Below are positions 32,691 to 41,303 of a DNA stretch of 64,000 bases, one piece after another. The stretch lies in NCBI RefSeq assembly GCF_016862795.1, contig NZ_BONQ01000017.1, forward strand, positions 186,001 to 250,000. The letters run 5' to 3'. The translations under genes and the position numbers were made by a program. Under the pieces are notes generated by a model. That model had not been told where the DNA came from, did not search any database, and saw only the letters and a list, made by a program, of their open reading frames with translations. Within the stretch, counting starts at the first letter, position 1. The number at the start of each line of letters is the position of its first letter. The DNA comes from Dactylosporangium siamense. Its GTDB lineage: Bacteria > Actinomycetota > Actinomycetes > Mycobacteriales > Micromonosporaceae.

Positions 32691-34026
32691 CGGCGCCGTC
32701 ATGGTCCACGTTCGTAGCGCTGCTGTTCGTGTCCTGCGCTTCCGGCTTCTCTTCCGGCTTCTCTGCCGGCTTCGATGGCAGGTCGCGGTGTGCGCGGATC
32801 GGGCTGGCCAGCAGCAGGACGCAGGTCAGCGCCAGCCACGCGGCCGCGCACCAGATCGCGGCGCGCACGCTCAGCCAGCTCGCCAGCGCCCCGCCGATCA
32901 ACGCCCCGAGCGGCATCGTCCCGAAGTTGAGCAGATGCATGCTCGCCACCACCCGGCCGAGCAGCTGGCGCGGCGTGTACGTCTGCCGCCAGCTGGCCTT
33001 GATGACGTTGCCGGCGACCACGCCCGTGCCGATCAGGACGCCGCCGGCCACGGCCGCCGCCAGCCGCGGGCCGGGACCGGTCAACGGGATGAGCAACGCC
33101 GCGGGCATCGCCACGAGCTGGCACAGCAGGGTCGCCCGCGCGGTGCCGAGCCGCCGGCCGAGCGCGGGCGCCACGAACGCGCCGAGGGCACCGCCGGCGC
33201 TCATCGCCGCGACGACCGCGCCGACGGCCACGGACCCCAGGCCGATGTCGTGGACCAGGAACACGACGAGGATCGACTGATACGCGACGAGCCCGAGGTT
33301 GCTGGCCGCCCCGTACACCGCGAACACCCGCAGATACGGGTCCCGGCCCACGAACCGGATCCCGTCGGCGACCTGCTGCCGCAGCGGCGCACTTCTTGGT
33401 TTCCGTGCTACGGCGGGTGGGCGGATCGCGAGCAGGCACAGCCCGGAGACGAGGAACGTTCCCGCGTCGAACAGCAACGCCCACACGGCGCCGAACGCCC
33501 CGGCGATCAGCCCGGCCAGCCCAGGCCCGCCGACCTGGGTGATCGCCTCCGTGCCCTGCAGCCTGGCGTTGCCGGCCGGCAGGTCGGCCGGGCGGAGCAG
33601 GGAGGGCAGCAACACCTGGTACGCGGTCTTGAAGAAGACACTCGCCGTGCCGGTCCCGAACGCCACGGCGAACAGGTGCACAGTGGACAGTGCGCCGGCC
33701 AGGGCCGCCAGCGGCACACTCAGGTACAGCACCAGCGACACGGCGTCGCAGCACATCATCAACGCCCGGGGCGGCAACCGGTCCACCCACGCCCCGGCCG
33801 GCAACCCGATCAGGAGCCACGGCACCCAGGTGGCCGCCGACAGCGCGGCGACCTGAAACGCGGAGGCGTCCAGCATGGTGATCGCCACCAGCGGCAGGGC
33901 GACCGAGGTCACGCTGGTGCCGAGGTTGCTGGTCGCCTGACCGGCCCACAACAGCCGGAACGCACGCTGCCCGATCCGGCCTCCGTCGTGCACGGCCTGC
34001 GCGCCGTGGCGCACGGCCGCGGTCAC
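32665..34026 (-). CDS. MFS transporter (enterobactin-exporter-like)
   Basis: A 453-residue twelve-helix transporter of the MFS_3/EntS-like group. The N-terminal helix begins RAFRLLWAGQATSNLGTSVT; the loop GLPAGAWVDRLPPR between helices 2 and 3 matches the family. A long Lys/Glu/Pro-rich cytoplasmic tail (PSKPAEKPEEKPEAQDTNS) follows the last helix. It is likely a drug or metabolite exporter. GTG 34026 overlaps the ArsR stop as GTGA, so the regulator and exporter are one operon. Confidence 0.88.
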   Translation of the reverse strand: MTAAVRHGAQAVHDGGRIGQRAFRLLWAGQATSNLGTSVTSVALPLVAITMLDASAFQVAALSAATWVPWLLIGLPAGAWVDRLPPRALMMCCDAVSLVLYLSVPLAALAGALSTVHLFAVAFGTGTASVFFKTAYQVLLPSLLRPADLPAGNARLQGTEAITQVGGPGLAGLIAGAFGAVWALLFDAGTFLVSGLCLLAIRPPAVARKPRSAPLRQQVADGIRFVGRDPYLRVFAVYGAASNLGLVAYQSILVVFLVHDIGLGSVAVGAVVAAMSAGGALGAFVAPALGRRLGTARATLLCQLVAMPAALLIPLTGPGPRLAAAVAGGVLIGTGVVAGNVIKASWRQTYTPRQLLGRVVASMHLLNFGTMPLGALIGGALASWLSVRAAIWCAAAWLALTCVLLLASPIRAHRDLPSKPAEKPEEKPEAQDTNSSATNVDHDGAVTVLRRRS

Positions 34027-34598
34027 GGCTTCGCCGGGACGCCGTGCGCGAAGAAGAACACCGGCGCCCGCCGGGCACCGTCGTCGGGAACCGCCCGGCT
34101 GGCCCACCTGTCGATGAGGCCCTGCAACTCCCCTTCGAAGGCCGCGAGCTCCTCGGCGGACATCGAGAGCCACTTGTCCGTGGAGAACGGCGCGTCGCCC
34201 CAGTCGGCCCGCTGCTCATCGGATGCCCCGTGCCAGGCCCGCACGAGACCGACCTGCCGCTCCAGGTTGATCGACATGGCGGCACTGGCGACCGCCTGCC
34301 CGACGGGGTCGTCGGCGAAGTCCGAATCGGACCAGCGCAGGGCGGTCGAGGCGAGGTTCCACCATCGTTCACGCTTGTCCCGCGCCCGCTCCGGCACCTC
34401 GACGATCAGGCCGGCGGCGGCGAGCACCTTCAGGTGGTGGCTGACATTGCCGACGGCCTGATCGGTGCGGGCCGCCAGGATGCTCGCCGTGGCCGGCCCC
34501 TCAACCTTGAGCACATCCATCAACCGCCGCCGCAACGGATGCGACGCAGCAGCAAGCACCCGCGAATCCCGAACCTGAGTAACACCCTGTCCCGTCAC
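34023..34598 (-). CDS. ArsR-family (winged-helix) transcriptional regulator
   Basis: A 191-residue regulator. The N-terminal HTH_20/ArsR domain reads RVLAAASHPLRRRLMDVLKV, then ASILAARTDQAVGNVSHHLKVLAAAGLI. The rest is a helical effector domain with WWNLASTALRWSDS. No metal-binding Cys pair is present, so the signal is probably not a metal. GTG 34598 is preceded by a GGTGGGGG purine stretch. It is coupled to the MFS exporter and probably controls it. Confidence 0.83.
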   Translation of the reverse strand: MTGQGVTQVRDSRVLAAASHPLRRRLMDVLKVEGPATASILAARTDQAVGNVSHHLKVLAAAGLIVEVPERARDKRERWWNLASTALRWSDSDFADDPVGQAVASAAMSINLERQVGLVRAWHGASDEQRADWGDAPFSTDKWLSMSAEELAAFEGELQGLIDRWASRAVPDDGARRAPVFFFAHGVPAKP

Positions 34599-35076
34599 AC
34601 CCCCACCATGCCACACACAAGAACAATTGCACAACACCTCTTGTGCATCTCGGTTGAAGTCCTGATCGATACCTGTCCGGATTGACCGCTTGCATGCACG
34701 TCCCAGCCGGCTTCGACTACCGGGGAGATCCACTCTCGGAGCAGAACAGGCGGGCAAAGCGGCTGATCTGGACATGGGTGGTGCTGGATCGGGCGGCGGC
34801 ATACGACGTCGTTGCCGGATTTCCACAACCGGAAGGATCCCCGGGTGCCTGACCCCGGAGATCGTTCGGCTTGTCGCGATATCTCGCCTGGCAAGACCGT
34901 TGGCGGATCGACGGCGTCCTTGGTCGTGACGGCCATGGAACGACTTGGATCAACCTTCGCAGCTCGACGCGGGGCCGCGCACCAGCCGGCGATCGTCGTC
35001 CCCGGCACGCCGGCTGTCTGTGTTGCGTCGCGATCGGATGTCGGATCTGGTCGTGGTGGCGACTGTCCCGCGACTT

Positions 35077-35146
35077 CGATCACGGCCGCGCGATCACGGC
35101 CGCGCGATCACGGCGGCGCGATGACGGCGGCGCGATCACGGCCGGG
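35077..35146. repeat. Five tandem copies of a 14-bp unit (CGATCACGGCCGCG)
   Basis: Five back-to-back 14-mers with few substitutions span this interval (CGATCACGGCCGCG twice, then CGATCACGGCGGCG, CGATGACGGCGGCG and CGATCACGGCCGGG). Two more copies appear at about 35695-35722, next to the other end of the inverted repeat. Each unit contains CGATC and GGCCG mini-palindromes. Confidence 0.85.
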
Positions 35147-35692
35147 TCGCGTCCGCTCGGGTGGTGTACGACCGGCCGGACCGCGGCGTGCCCCCATTTT
35201 CGGTGGGCGACCCGGCCTGTCCGGGCGCCCCGGGCGTTGCCCGCGCCGCCCAGACTGCGGGAAACCGCATCTACCTGGTTGATCGGTGGTGTTCCAGAGC
35301 CAGTAATCAACCAGGTAGTTGCAAGATCGCGGTGCTGCCAGGTTTTTGGTCATCGATGGGATTCGTTCTTCCCGGCGACGGTGTTGCAGCACGGCGCCGG
35401 ATCAGGTGAGTTCGGACCTGGCTTGGGATCACCGCGGCCACGGCACGGACCGCGACCACGCCACCCGTCCCGCACTGCCGCGAAGCGGCTGTGCGAAACC
35501 ACCGAGCCCCGAGGACCGACACCCGGATCCACTCCACGCGGATCACCCACACCAACCACCGCAACCGACAGCTGCCACAGACGCTCGGGAGACGACCACC
35601 ACCAACGGCACCGATCCCAGGCGGATGATCGGCAACCGTGACCGAAGTCGCGGCCAGGACGAAGGCCGTACACCACACCAGTGGACGCGACC
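35145..35692. repeat. Imperfect 29-bp terminal inverted repeats enclosing ~490 bp
   Basis: Positions 35145-35173 and the reverse complement of 35664-35692 match at 25 of 29 bases (GGTCGCGTCC..GTGGTGTACG..CC). The 14-bp tandem units flank both ends on the outside. No transposase is readable inside. This looks like a decayed composite or a non-autonomous element. Confidence 0.6.
35271..35318. repeat. 13-bp perfect inverted repeat with 22-nt loop
   Basis: CTACCTGGTTGAT at 35271-35283 pairs with ATCAACCAGGTAG at 35306-35318; pairing extends by three more bases after one mismatch. It is inside the gene-free island. It could be a terminator or a nested insertion remnant. Confidence 0.65.
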
Positions 35693-35759
35693 TCACGGCC
35701 GCGCGATCACGGCCGCGCGATGTGGCAGGGGCCTACGCGGCGAAGATCCCAGCCCCCAC

Positions 35760-35816
35760 AAGGCCGAACTGCCCTGGCAAGGCCGAACTGCCCCGGCAAG
35801 GCCGAACTGCGGGGCG
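35760..35816. repeat. Three tandem copies of a 19-bp unit
   Basis: AAGGCCGAACTGCCCTGGC (35760-35778) and AAGGCCGAACTGCCCCGGC (35779-35797) differ at one base; a third copy from 35798 diverges after AAGGCCGAACTGC. They end about 55 bp before the stop of the L,D-transpeptidase gene. Confidence 0.75.
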
Positions 35817-35872
35817 AAACCCCGAACAGCGGAGCGAATCGAACGGCCCGGGGCGGTGGAGGTTGGAGCGGG

Positions 35873-37111
35873 TCACCACTGGGCGTAGGGGATGTTCCAG
35901 TCGCCGAGGCCGTCGGTGAGGGGGAGGTTCTTCGGGGTGTTGCGGACCTCGACGACGTCGCCCACGTCGAAGTTGTCGTAGAACCACTTGGCGTGGTCCG
36001 GGGCGACGTTGATGCAGCCGTGCGAGGTGTTCTCCTTGCCGTGCTTGGGGATGTTCCAGTCGGCGAGGTGGACGTACTCACCCGAGAGGGAGATGCGGCA
36101 GGCGAGCCGGATCTTCTCCTCGTAGAAGTTCGGGTCGTTCTTGTTGGTCACGCCGTAGCTGGCGGAGCTCATCGTGACGAGGGGTTCCTTCGTCATGAGG
36201 ACGTGCACGCCGCTGGCGGTCAGGTAGTCGATCTTCTCGCCCTTGGAGCCGATGGTGCCCTTGCCGCCGCGGCCCATGCTGCAGGGGATCTTGCGGACCA
36301 TCTGGCCGTCGACGTAGCACTCCATCTGCTTGGTGTTGGAGTCGGCGATGGCGATGCGGGACTTGCCGATGGAGAAGTTCGCCGAGGCGTTGGTGCCGCC
36401 GTAGACGCCGTTGCCGACGTCGACGCCGAGCAGGTTGGCGTCGACCTTGACCTTGGTGCCGGGGGCCCAGTACTTCTCGGGGCGCCAGTGCGCGCTCTGG
36501 CCGCTCACCCAGTGCCACTTGCCCTCGACCTCGGGGGACGTGCTGACCTTCATCGCCTGCTCGACGGCGTCCTTGTTGGTGACGGCCTTGTTGAAGAAGA
36601 CGATGACGGGCTGGCCGACGCCGTAGGTGCTGCCGTTCTTCAGGGCGAGCATCGGGTTGGCCTGGAACGTGATCGACACGGTGCTGGCCGGCTTCAGCGT
36701 GGTGAACGTCGCCGTCTGGTTCACGGCGGTGCCGGTCGCGTCGACACCGGTGACCGTCACGGTGTACGTCTGGCCGTAGGCAAGGGCGCCGGTGGACTGC
36801 CAGTTGTGCTTGTCGTCGGCGAGGGTGCCGGCCACGGACTTGCCGCTGGCGGCGACCGTGACGGTGTCGAGCGTGCCGTTCTCGATCGCGACGGTGACCG
36901 GGCTGCCCGGCGGGACGTCCTTGGCGTCGGCGGCGGGCGTGATGGTGAGCTTCACCTGCTGCGCGGCGCCCCCGCCCGGCCCCCCGGTCGCGCCGGTGGC
37001 GGCACCGCCGGTCTTCTTGGCTCCGTCGGAGCAGCCGGCCAGGACGGACCCGGCAACCACAGCACCGGCGACTCCCGCACCGGTGACCAGCATCTTGCGA
37101 CGACTCAGCAT
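35873..37111 (-). CDS. L,D-transpeptidase lipoprotein with Ig-like domains (LppS/Ldt type)
   Basis: A 412-residue cell-envelope enzyme. A lipoprotein signal peptide ends VLAGC at about residue 23. One or two Ig-like domains follow (YTVTVTGVDATGTAVNQTAT; QPVIVFFNKAVTNKDAVEQA). The C-terminal YkuD domain has the catalytic motif SHGCINVAPDHAKWFYDNF, with catalytic Cys and His. Such enzymes make 3-3 cross-links in peptidoglycan and can confer tolerance to beta-lactams. ATG 37111 follows GGGAGGG. No partner gene is adjacent. Confidence 0.92.
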   Translation of the reverse strand: MLSRRKMLVTGAGVAGAVVAGSVLAGCSDGAKKTGGAATGATGGPGGGAAQQVKLTITPAADAKDVPPGSPVTVAIENGTLDTVTVAASGKSVAGTLADDKHNWQSTGALAYGQTYTVTVTGVDATGTAVNQTATFTTLKPASTVSITFQANPMLALKNGSTYGVGQPVIVFFNKAVTNKDAVEQAMKVSTSPEVEGKWHWVSGQSAHWRPEKYWAPGTKVKVDANLLGVDVGNGVYGGTNASANFSIGKSRIAIADSNTKQMECYVDGQMVRKIPCSMGRGGKGTIGSKGEKIDYLTASGVHVLMTKEPLVTMSSASYGVTNKNDPNFYEEKIRLACRISLSGEYVHLADWNIPKHGKENTSHGCINVAPDHAKWFYDNFDVGDVVEVRNTPKNLPLTDGLGDWNIPYAQW

Positions 37112-37229
37112 GATTCGCACCCTCCCCGTTCGCGAACGGTACCCACACGAAGACGTCTCGCAAAACCCTTCACGTTGCATGCGACGACGATCATTCGCGC
37201 GGGCCCATCCGACAAAGCGTGCAAAACGC

Positions 37230-37586
37230 TCACTCGACGGTCAGGTCGACCTGGTTGGTGTAGAAGGCGACCCGCTTCGTGATCGGCTCGACCGCCGGAT
37301 AGGGCGTCTCGTAGGTCCAGATCACGTTGGTGAGCTCGCGGTCGGCGGTCACGACGCTGTAGTAGGAGGCGTCGCCCTTGTACGGGCAGTGCGTCGAGTG
37401 CTCGGTCCGCCGCAGCAGTGTCTGGTCGACGTCGTCCAGCGGCAGGTAGTACACCGGTGGATACGTCGACTCCTGCAGCGTCAGCGCGTCCGTGGTGTCG
37501 GCGACGGTCACGCCATCGACGCGGACCGTGACGCGCCGTCCGGTCGGGGTCACGGTGATCGGGTGGTCGGGCCCTGGGATCTTCAT
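37230..37586 (-). CDS. DUF427 domain protein
   Basis: A 118-residue protein matching DUF427: VRVDGVTVADTTDALTLQES, then VYYLPLDDVDQTLL, THCPYKGDASYYSV and IWTYETPYPAVEPITKRVAF. The family has a small beta-tent fold and unknown biochemistry. ATG 37586 overlaps the TetR stop by ATGA, so it is translated with the regulator and probably shares its signal. Confidence 0.87.
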   Translation of the reverse strand: MKIPGPDHPITVTPTGRRVTVRVDGVTVADTTDALTLQESTYPPVYYLPLDDVDQTLLRRTEHSTHCPYKGDASYYSVVTADRELTNVIWTYETPYPAVEPITKRVAFYTNQVDLTVE

Positions 37587-38137
37587 GCCTCCGACGCTAC
37601 CTCGGGGGTATGACACAACAGCCGGTCGACGCAGCGCACGGCGAGCTCCGGCGTCAGCGTCCACGGCAGGAAGATCACGCGGTAGATGATCGGCGCGATG
37701 ACCAGTTCGATGAGGTCGTCGGCGGCGAAGGCGGACGACGACCGGTCGGCCAGCACCTGCGCCTCCGCCCGCCGGTTGCGCAGGCAGTCGGACTCGGTGT
37801 CGCCCGCCGAGGCCGCCCCGCCGCGCAGCAGTGCCGCGTTCACCGGCTTGGCGTAGTGCGCGACGATCTCGCCGGCCCAGGCGATGAGATCGGCACGCAG
37901 CGAACCGGTGTCGGGCAGCGGCCGGTCGGAGTCGAGCCGATACGTGGCGATGTCGTTGAGCATCGTCGGCAGGTCACCCCAGCGCCGGTAGATCGACGTC
38001 GGGTTGACCCCGGCGCGCTCCGCGATCAGGGGGATGGTGACCCGCTCCGCGCCGCGCTCCCGCACGAGCTCCTCGACCGCGCTCCTGACCTGCGCCACCA
38101 CGACGGCGCTGCGACCGCCGGTCCGTTTCTCAGGCAT
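37583..38137 (-). CDS. TetR-family transcriptional regulator
   Basis: A 184-residue regulator: HTH VTIPLIAERAGVNPTSIYRR in the first 55 residues, then an all-helical ligand-binding domain (TetR_C-type). It is divergent from the MFS gene at 38231. The two identical 24-bp operator-like repeats in the gap should be its binding sites, so it likely represses both the exporter and its own operon with DUF427. Confidence 0.88.
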   Translation of the reverse strand: MPEKRTGGRSAVVVAQVRSAVEELVRERGAERVTIPLIAERAGVNPTSIYRRWGDLPTMLNDIATYRLDSDRPLPDTGSLRADLIAWAGEIVAHYAKPVNAALLRGGAASAGDTESDCLRNRRAEAQVLADRSSSAFAADDLIELVIAPIIYRVIFLPWTLTPELAVRCVDRLLCHTPEVASEA

Positions 38138-38145
38138 GTGACGCT

Positions 38146-38219
38146 CCTAACGCAACGAAAATTGCTTTAAGCCCAAAGCAAGCGAGTAGCTTCAGCCTAA
38201 CGCAACGAAAATTGCTTTA
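38146..38219. promoter_or_regulatory. Two identical 24-bp operator-like repeats 50 bp apart
   Basis: The sequence at 38146-38169 is repeated exactly at 38196-38219. Each contains the interrupted palindrome AACGCAACGAAAATTGCTTT, whose symmetric parts are AA.GCAA and TTGC.TT. They lie between the divergent TetR and MFS genes. One copy ends 9 bp from the TetR start codon and the other 12 bp from the MFS start codon, so each could block one promoter. Confidence 0.75.
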
Positions 38220-38230
38220 GGGGGTACGGC

Positions 38231-39433
38231 ATGACCACCGCACTGGTCCGACCCGTCACACTGCCCGCCGGGGCCGCGTTCGCCGGCGCCGGCCTGGCGT
38301 TCGCGTCGCTGTACCTGGCCGCGGGCGCACCGACGCCACTGCTCGTGCTGTTCGAACGGGAGTGGGGCTTCGCGCCGTGGGTGCTGACCGTCGCGTTCGC
38401 CGCGTACGCGTTCGGGCTGCTCGCCGCGCTGCTCGTGGTCGGGTCGCTGTCCGACCACGTCGGCCGCCGGCCCGTCCTGGTCGGCGCGCTCAGCGTGGAG
38501 GTCGCCGCGATGCTCATGTTCGTGTTCGCGCCGAACATCGGCTGGGTCATCGCCGCCCGCGTCGTGCAGGGCATCGCCACCGGCGCCGCCAGCAGCGCGT
38601 TCACCGCGGCACTGGTCGAGCTGGCCCCGCCGCACCGCAAGCGGCTCGGCACGATCGTCGCCGGCGCCGCCCCCGCCGGTGGGCTCGGCCTCGGCGCGCT
38701 GCTGACCGGCGCCGCCGTGCAGTTCACCCACTCGGCGAACCTCATCGTCTTCGGTGCGCTCACCGTCATCATGGTCTTCGGTACGCTCACCGCCGCGTTC
38801 TCCGGCGAGACCGCCACCCGCCGGGCCGGCGCCCTCGACTCGCTCAAGCCCCGGGTCACGGTGCCCCGCGCCGCCCGCCGCGAGTTCGGCGCCGCGATCC
38901 CCGTGCACCTGGCCAGCTGGATGTTCGCCGGGCTGTTCATGGGCCTCGCCCCGACGATCGTGCGGGACATCTTCCACCTCGACAGCGGCCTGCTCAACGG
39001 CGCGACCGCGTTCCTGCCGCCCGCGTCCGCCGCGATCGCCGGCTACGTCCTGGGCCGCCTGCACCCGCGCCGCACCATCCTGCTCGGCGGCGCCGCGGTC
39101 CTGCTCGGCGCCGCGGTCGTGCTCACCGGCATCCTCGCCGTGCTGCTGCCCCTGGTCTGGGTCGGCGGGATCATCGGCGGCGCCGGCTTCGGCGCCACGT
39201 TCTCCGGGGCGCTGCGCGCCGTCGGGCCCCTGGCCGAGACCCACCAGCGGGCCGGACTGTTCGCCGCGGTGTTCCTCGTCGCCTACCTGTCCTTCGGCAT
39301 CCCCGCGATCGTCGCCGGCCAGCTCGTCGCCCCGCTCGGCCTGCTGACCACCGTCGTGCTGTACGGCACCGTGATCCTCGCCGCGGCCGGGGCCGGCCTG
39401 CTCAGCCAGTGGCGGCTGACCCGGACCGCATAA
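38231..39433 (+). CDS. MFS transporter, drug-efflux type
   Basis: A 400-residue transporter with about twelve transmembrane helices. The motif A region between helices 2 and 3 is VGSLSDHVGRRPVLVGAL. It resembles AraJ/multidrug-type exporters. A GGGG Shine-Dalgarno precedes the ATG. It is divergent from and very likely repressed by the TetR protein through the 24-bp repeat at 38196. The drug or metabolite is unknown. Confidence 0.88.
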   Translation: MTTALVRPVTLPAGAAFAGAGLAFASLYLAAGAPTPLLVLFEREWGFAPWVLTVAFAAYAFGLLAALLVVGSLSDHVGRRPVLVGALSVEVAAMLMFVFAPNIGWVIAARVVQGIATGAASSAFTAALVELAPPHRKRLGTIVAGAAPAGGLGLGALLTGAAVQFTHSANLIVFGALTVIMVFGTLTAAFSGETATRRAGALDSLKPRVTVPRAARREFGAAIPVHLASWMFAGLFMGLAPTIVRDIFHLDSGLLNGATAFLPPASAAIAGYVLGRLHPRRTILLGGAAVLLGAAVVLTGILAVLLPLVWVGGIIGGAGFGATFSGALRAVGPLAETHQRAGLFAAVFLVAYLSFGIPAIVAGQLVAPLGLLTTVVLYGTVILAAAGAGLLSQWRLTRTA

Positions 39434-39488
39434 CCCTTCAGGTCGGCGGCGCGCCGCCGATGGGGGACACGACCGAGAGGAGCGCAGC

Positions 39489-39680
39489 ATGAACGTCGCC
39501 CAGATCGCCTCGTCCATCACGTGGAGCGTCCCGCCCGCCGGTCGCGGCGTCGACCCCGACACCGCGCAGGCCCAGGTCAACGCCCAGGCAGACACGCTCA
39601 GCGCCCTCATGGGCACCAGGCACAACACCGCCGTCGCCAACAACATCACCGACGGCCAGGGCGTCGACGTCTACCTGTAG
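39489..39680 (+). CDS. Small YjfB-like protein ending GVDVYL
   Basis: A 63-residue protein. The start MNVAQIASSI and C-terminal GQGVDVYL recall the YjfB family of putative motility proteins (N-terminal M(D/N).A.(L/I)(A/S)S, C-terminal L(D/N)(V/I).(V/L)). A GAGAGGAGCG Shine-Dalgarno precedes the ATG. No flagellar gene is near. The C-terminal pentapeptide is also found in the coiled-coil protein at 13232-13687. Confidence 0.6.
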   Translation: MNVAQIASSITWSVPPAGRGVDPDTAQAQVNAQADTLSALMGTRHNTAVANNITDGQGVDVYL

Positions 39681-39696
39681 GCACTAGATTCGACGG

Positions 39697-40365
39697 ATGA
39701 ACCGGCAGGAGATCAGCGACGCGGTCATCGACGTCGGATGGCGGTACATCCTGAGCACCATCATGACCACGGTGCCGGTGGGTTCGATCGGGCAGGCCGC
39801 CGAGGTCGCGGCCCGGTGCACCGCCGTCGCCGGTGACGACGCCGACCGGCACCTGTGGCTCGACCTGCGCGCCGATCACGTCCTGCTGACGCTGCAGACT
39901 CTCGGTGCGGCCAAGGTCACCGTCCGGGACATCGAGCTGGCCCGGGCCCTCAGCGGATCCCTGCGGGAGATCGGCCTCGCGACCGTACCCGCGACCGAGC
40001 GGTCGGTGCAGCTCCTCGAGATCGCTGTCGACGCCCTCGACATCCCCGCGGTCCGCCCCTTCTGGAAGGCCGTCCTCGGCTACGAAGACGAGGAGGGCAA
40101 CGCCGGCGACCCCGGCGCGGCCGTCGTCGACCCGCACCGGCTCGGGCCCGCCGTGTGGTTCCAGCAGATGGCCGAGCCCAGGGTCGAGCGCAACCGGATC
40201 CACTTCGACATCAGCGTCCCGCACGACGCGGCCGAAGGCCGGATCGCCGCGGCCCTCGCCGCCGGCGGCATCCTGGTGTCGGAGGCGGCGGCCCCGGCGT
40301 TCTGGATCCTCGCCGACGTCGAGGGCAACGAGGTCTGCGTCACGACCTGGCAGGGCCGGGACTGA
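39697..40365 (+). CDS. Fusion of pterin-4a-carbinolamine dehydratase-like and VOC domains
   Basis: A 222-residue two-domain protein. Residues about 1-100 resemble pterin carbinolamine dehydratase (VGWRYILSTIMTTVPV, VTVRDIELARAL), but the usual active-site HHPD-like histidines are not evident. Residues about 105-222 form one VOC-type module (VDALDIPAVRPFWKAVLGYE, RIHFDISVPHDAAEGRI, FWILADVEGNEVCV). The pairing occurs in other actinomycetes as VOC family protein. It is TGATG-coupled to the esterase gene downstream. Confidence 0.7.
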   Translation: MNRQEISDAVIDVGWRYILSTIMTTVPVGSIGQAAEVAARCTAVAGDDADRHLWLDLRADHVLLTLQTLGAAKVTVRDIELARALSGSLREIGLATVPATERSVQLLEIAVDALDIPAVRPFWKAVLGYEDEEGNAGDPGAAVVDPHRLGPAVWFQQMAEPRVERNRIHFDISVPHDAAEGRIAAALAAGGILVSEAAAPAFWILADVEGNEVCVTTWQGRD

Positions 40366-41225
40366 TGGCCGACGTCTTCGCCGACCAGGCCGTCGCGGCC
40401 ATGGTCGCGGCATCCCGCGAACCCCAACTGGCCGTGAGCGTCGCCGAGCTGCGCCGGGGCGGGAAGGCGCGCGCCGCGCTGCGCCCGCCGGGCCCGGCGA
40501 TGCCCGTCGAGGACCGCACCGTGGGCGGCGTCGGGGTCCGCGTGTACCACCAGAGCGGCGACGCGGTCATCGTCTTCGCCCATGGCGGCGGCTTCGTGCT
40601 GGGCGATCTCGAGACGCACGACGCGTTCGTCCGCAGGCTCGCCCACGCGACCGGCCGGACCGTCGTCGCCGTTGACTACCGGCGGGCGCCGGAGGACCCG
40701 TTCCCGGCCGCGGTCGACGACGTCCTCACCGTCCTGGACGCGCAGACCGCCGCGAGGGTGGCCGTGGCCGGGGACTCCGCCGGTGGGTTCCTCGTCGTCC
40801 AGGCCGCCCTGGTCCGGCGGGAGCGGATCGACGCGCAGCTGCTCGTCTGCCCGCTGATCGACGTCACCCTGCCGGCCGCGACCCAGCCGAGCGTCGCGGA
40901 GAAGGGCACCGGCTACACCCTGGACGTCGCGCAGCTGCGCGAGTGGATCGGCTGGTGGGCGCCGGAGAAGGCACCGGATCCGCTGGCCGAGGACCTCACG
41001 GGCATGCCGCCGGCCCTGGTCGCCGTCGCCGAACACGACCCGCTGCGCGACGGCGGCAGCCAGTACGCGCAACGGCTCACCGCGGCCGGTGTGCCGGTCG
41101 TACACCGGACCGCGGTGGGACACGTGCACAACTTCGCCCAGTCCGTCCACGTGTCAACCGCCTGCGCCGAAGTTGACGCTCAGTGGCTGCGTGACGCTGC
41201 CCAGTTACTTTCCGGGTCGGGCTGA
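40365..41225 (+). CDS. Alpha/beta hydrolase, HSL-like esterase
   Basis: A 286-residue serine hydrolase of the hormone-sensitive lipase group. The oxyanion-hole motif HGGGF is near residue 71, the nucleophile motif GDSAGG near 141, an Asp in AEHDPLRDGG and the catalytic His in VGHVHNF. It hydrolyses esters of short acyl chains. The start overlaps the stop of the PCD-VOC gene (TGATG). The natural substrate cannot be inferred. Confidence 0.88.
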   Translation: MADVFADQAVAAMVAASREPQLAVSVAELRRGGKARAALRPPGPAMPVEDRTVGGVGVRVYHQSGDAVIVFAHGGGFVLGDLETHDAFVRRLAHATGRTVVAVDYRRAPEDPFPAAVDDVLTVLDAQTAARVAVAGDSAGGFLVVQAALVRRERIDAQLLVCPLIDVTLPAATQPSVAEKGTGYTLDVAQLREWIGWWAPEKAPDPLAEDLTGMPPALVAVAEHDPLRDGGSQYAQRLTAAGVPVVHRTAVGHVHNFAQSVHVSTACAEVDAQWLRDAAQLLSGSG

Positions 41226-41303
41226 GACACCAGTGGCGGAGGCGGTGCAGACTGGGTGCCGGCGTCCCCGACCGGACGTCTGACGATCGGCAGGGGGCGC
41301 GAA

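Larger units (their letters stand above)
34599..35872. other. 1.27-kb gene-free, repeat-rich island
   Basis: No reading frame here has convincing codon usage or recognisable protein. The stretch contains a 14-bp tandem repeat, a 29-bp imperfect inverted repeat enclosing about 550 bp, a separate 13-bp perfect inverted repeat and a 19-bp tandem repeat, each listed separately. Base composition is less extreme than in the flanking genes. It may be the residue of decayed mobile DNA. Confidence 0.7.

Noticed and set aside
34694-34855. A 53-codon frame (MHVPAGFDYRGDPLSEQNRR..) in the gene-free island.
   Set aside because: It has a plausible composition but no ribosome site, no known family and no support from neighbours; it may be a gene fragment but cannot be supported.
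35077-35146. Tandem 14-bp units considered as a CRISPR array.
   Set aside because: Units are contiguous with no spacers and no cas genes are nearby.
35307-35696. Minus-strand frame of 129 codons in the repeat island.
   Set aside because: It crosses the inverted repeats and has odd codon usage; similar spurious frames occur on the other strand.
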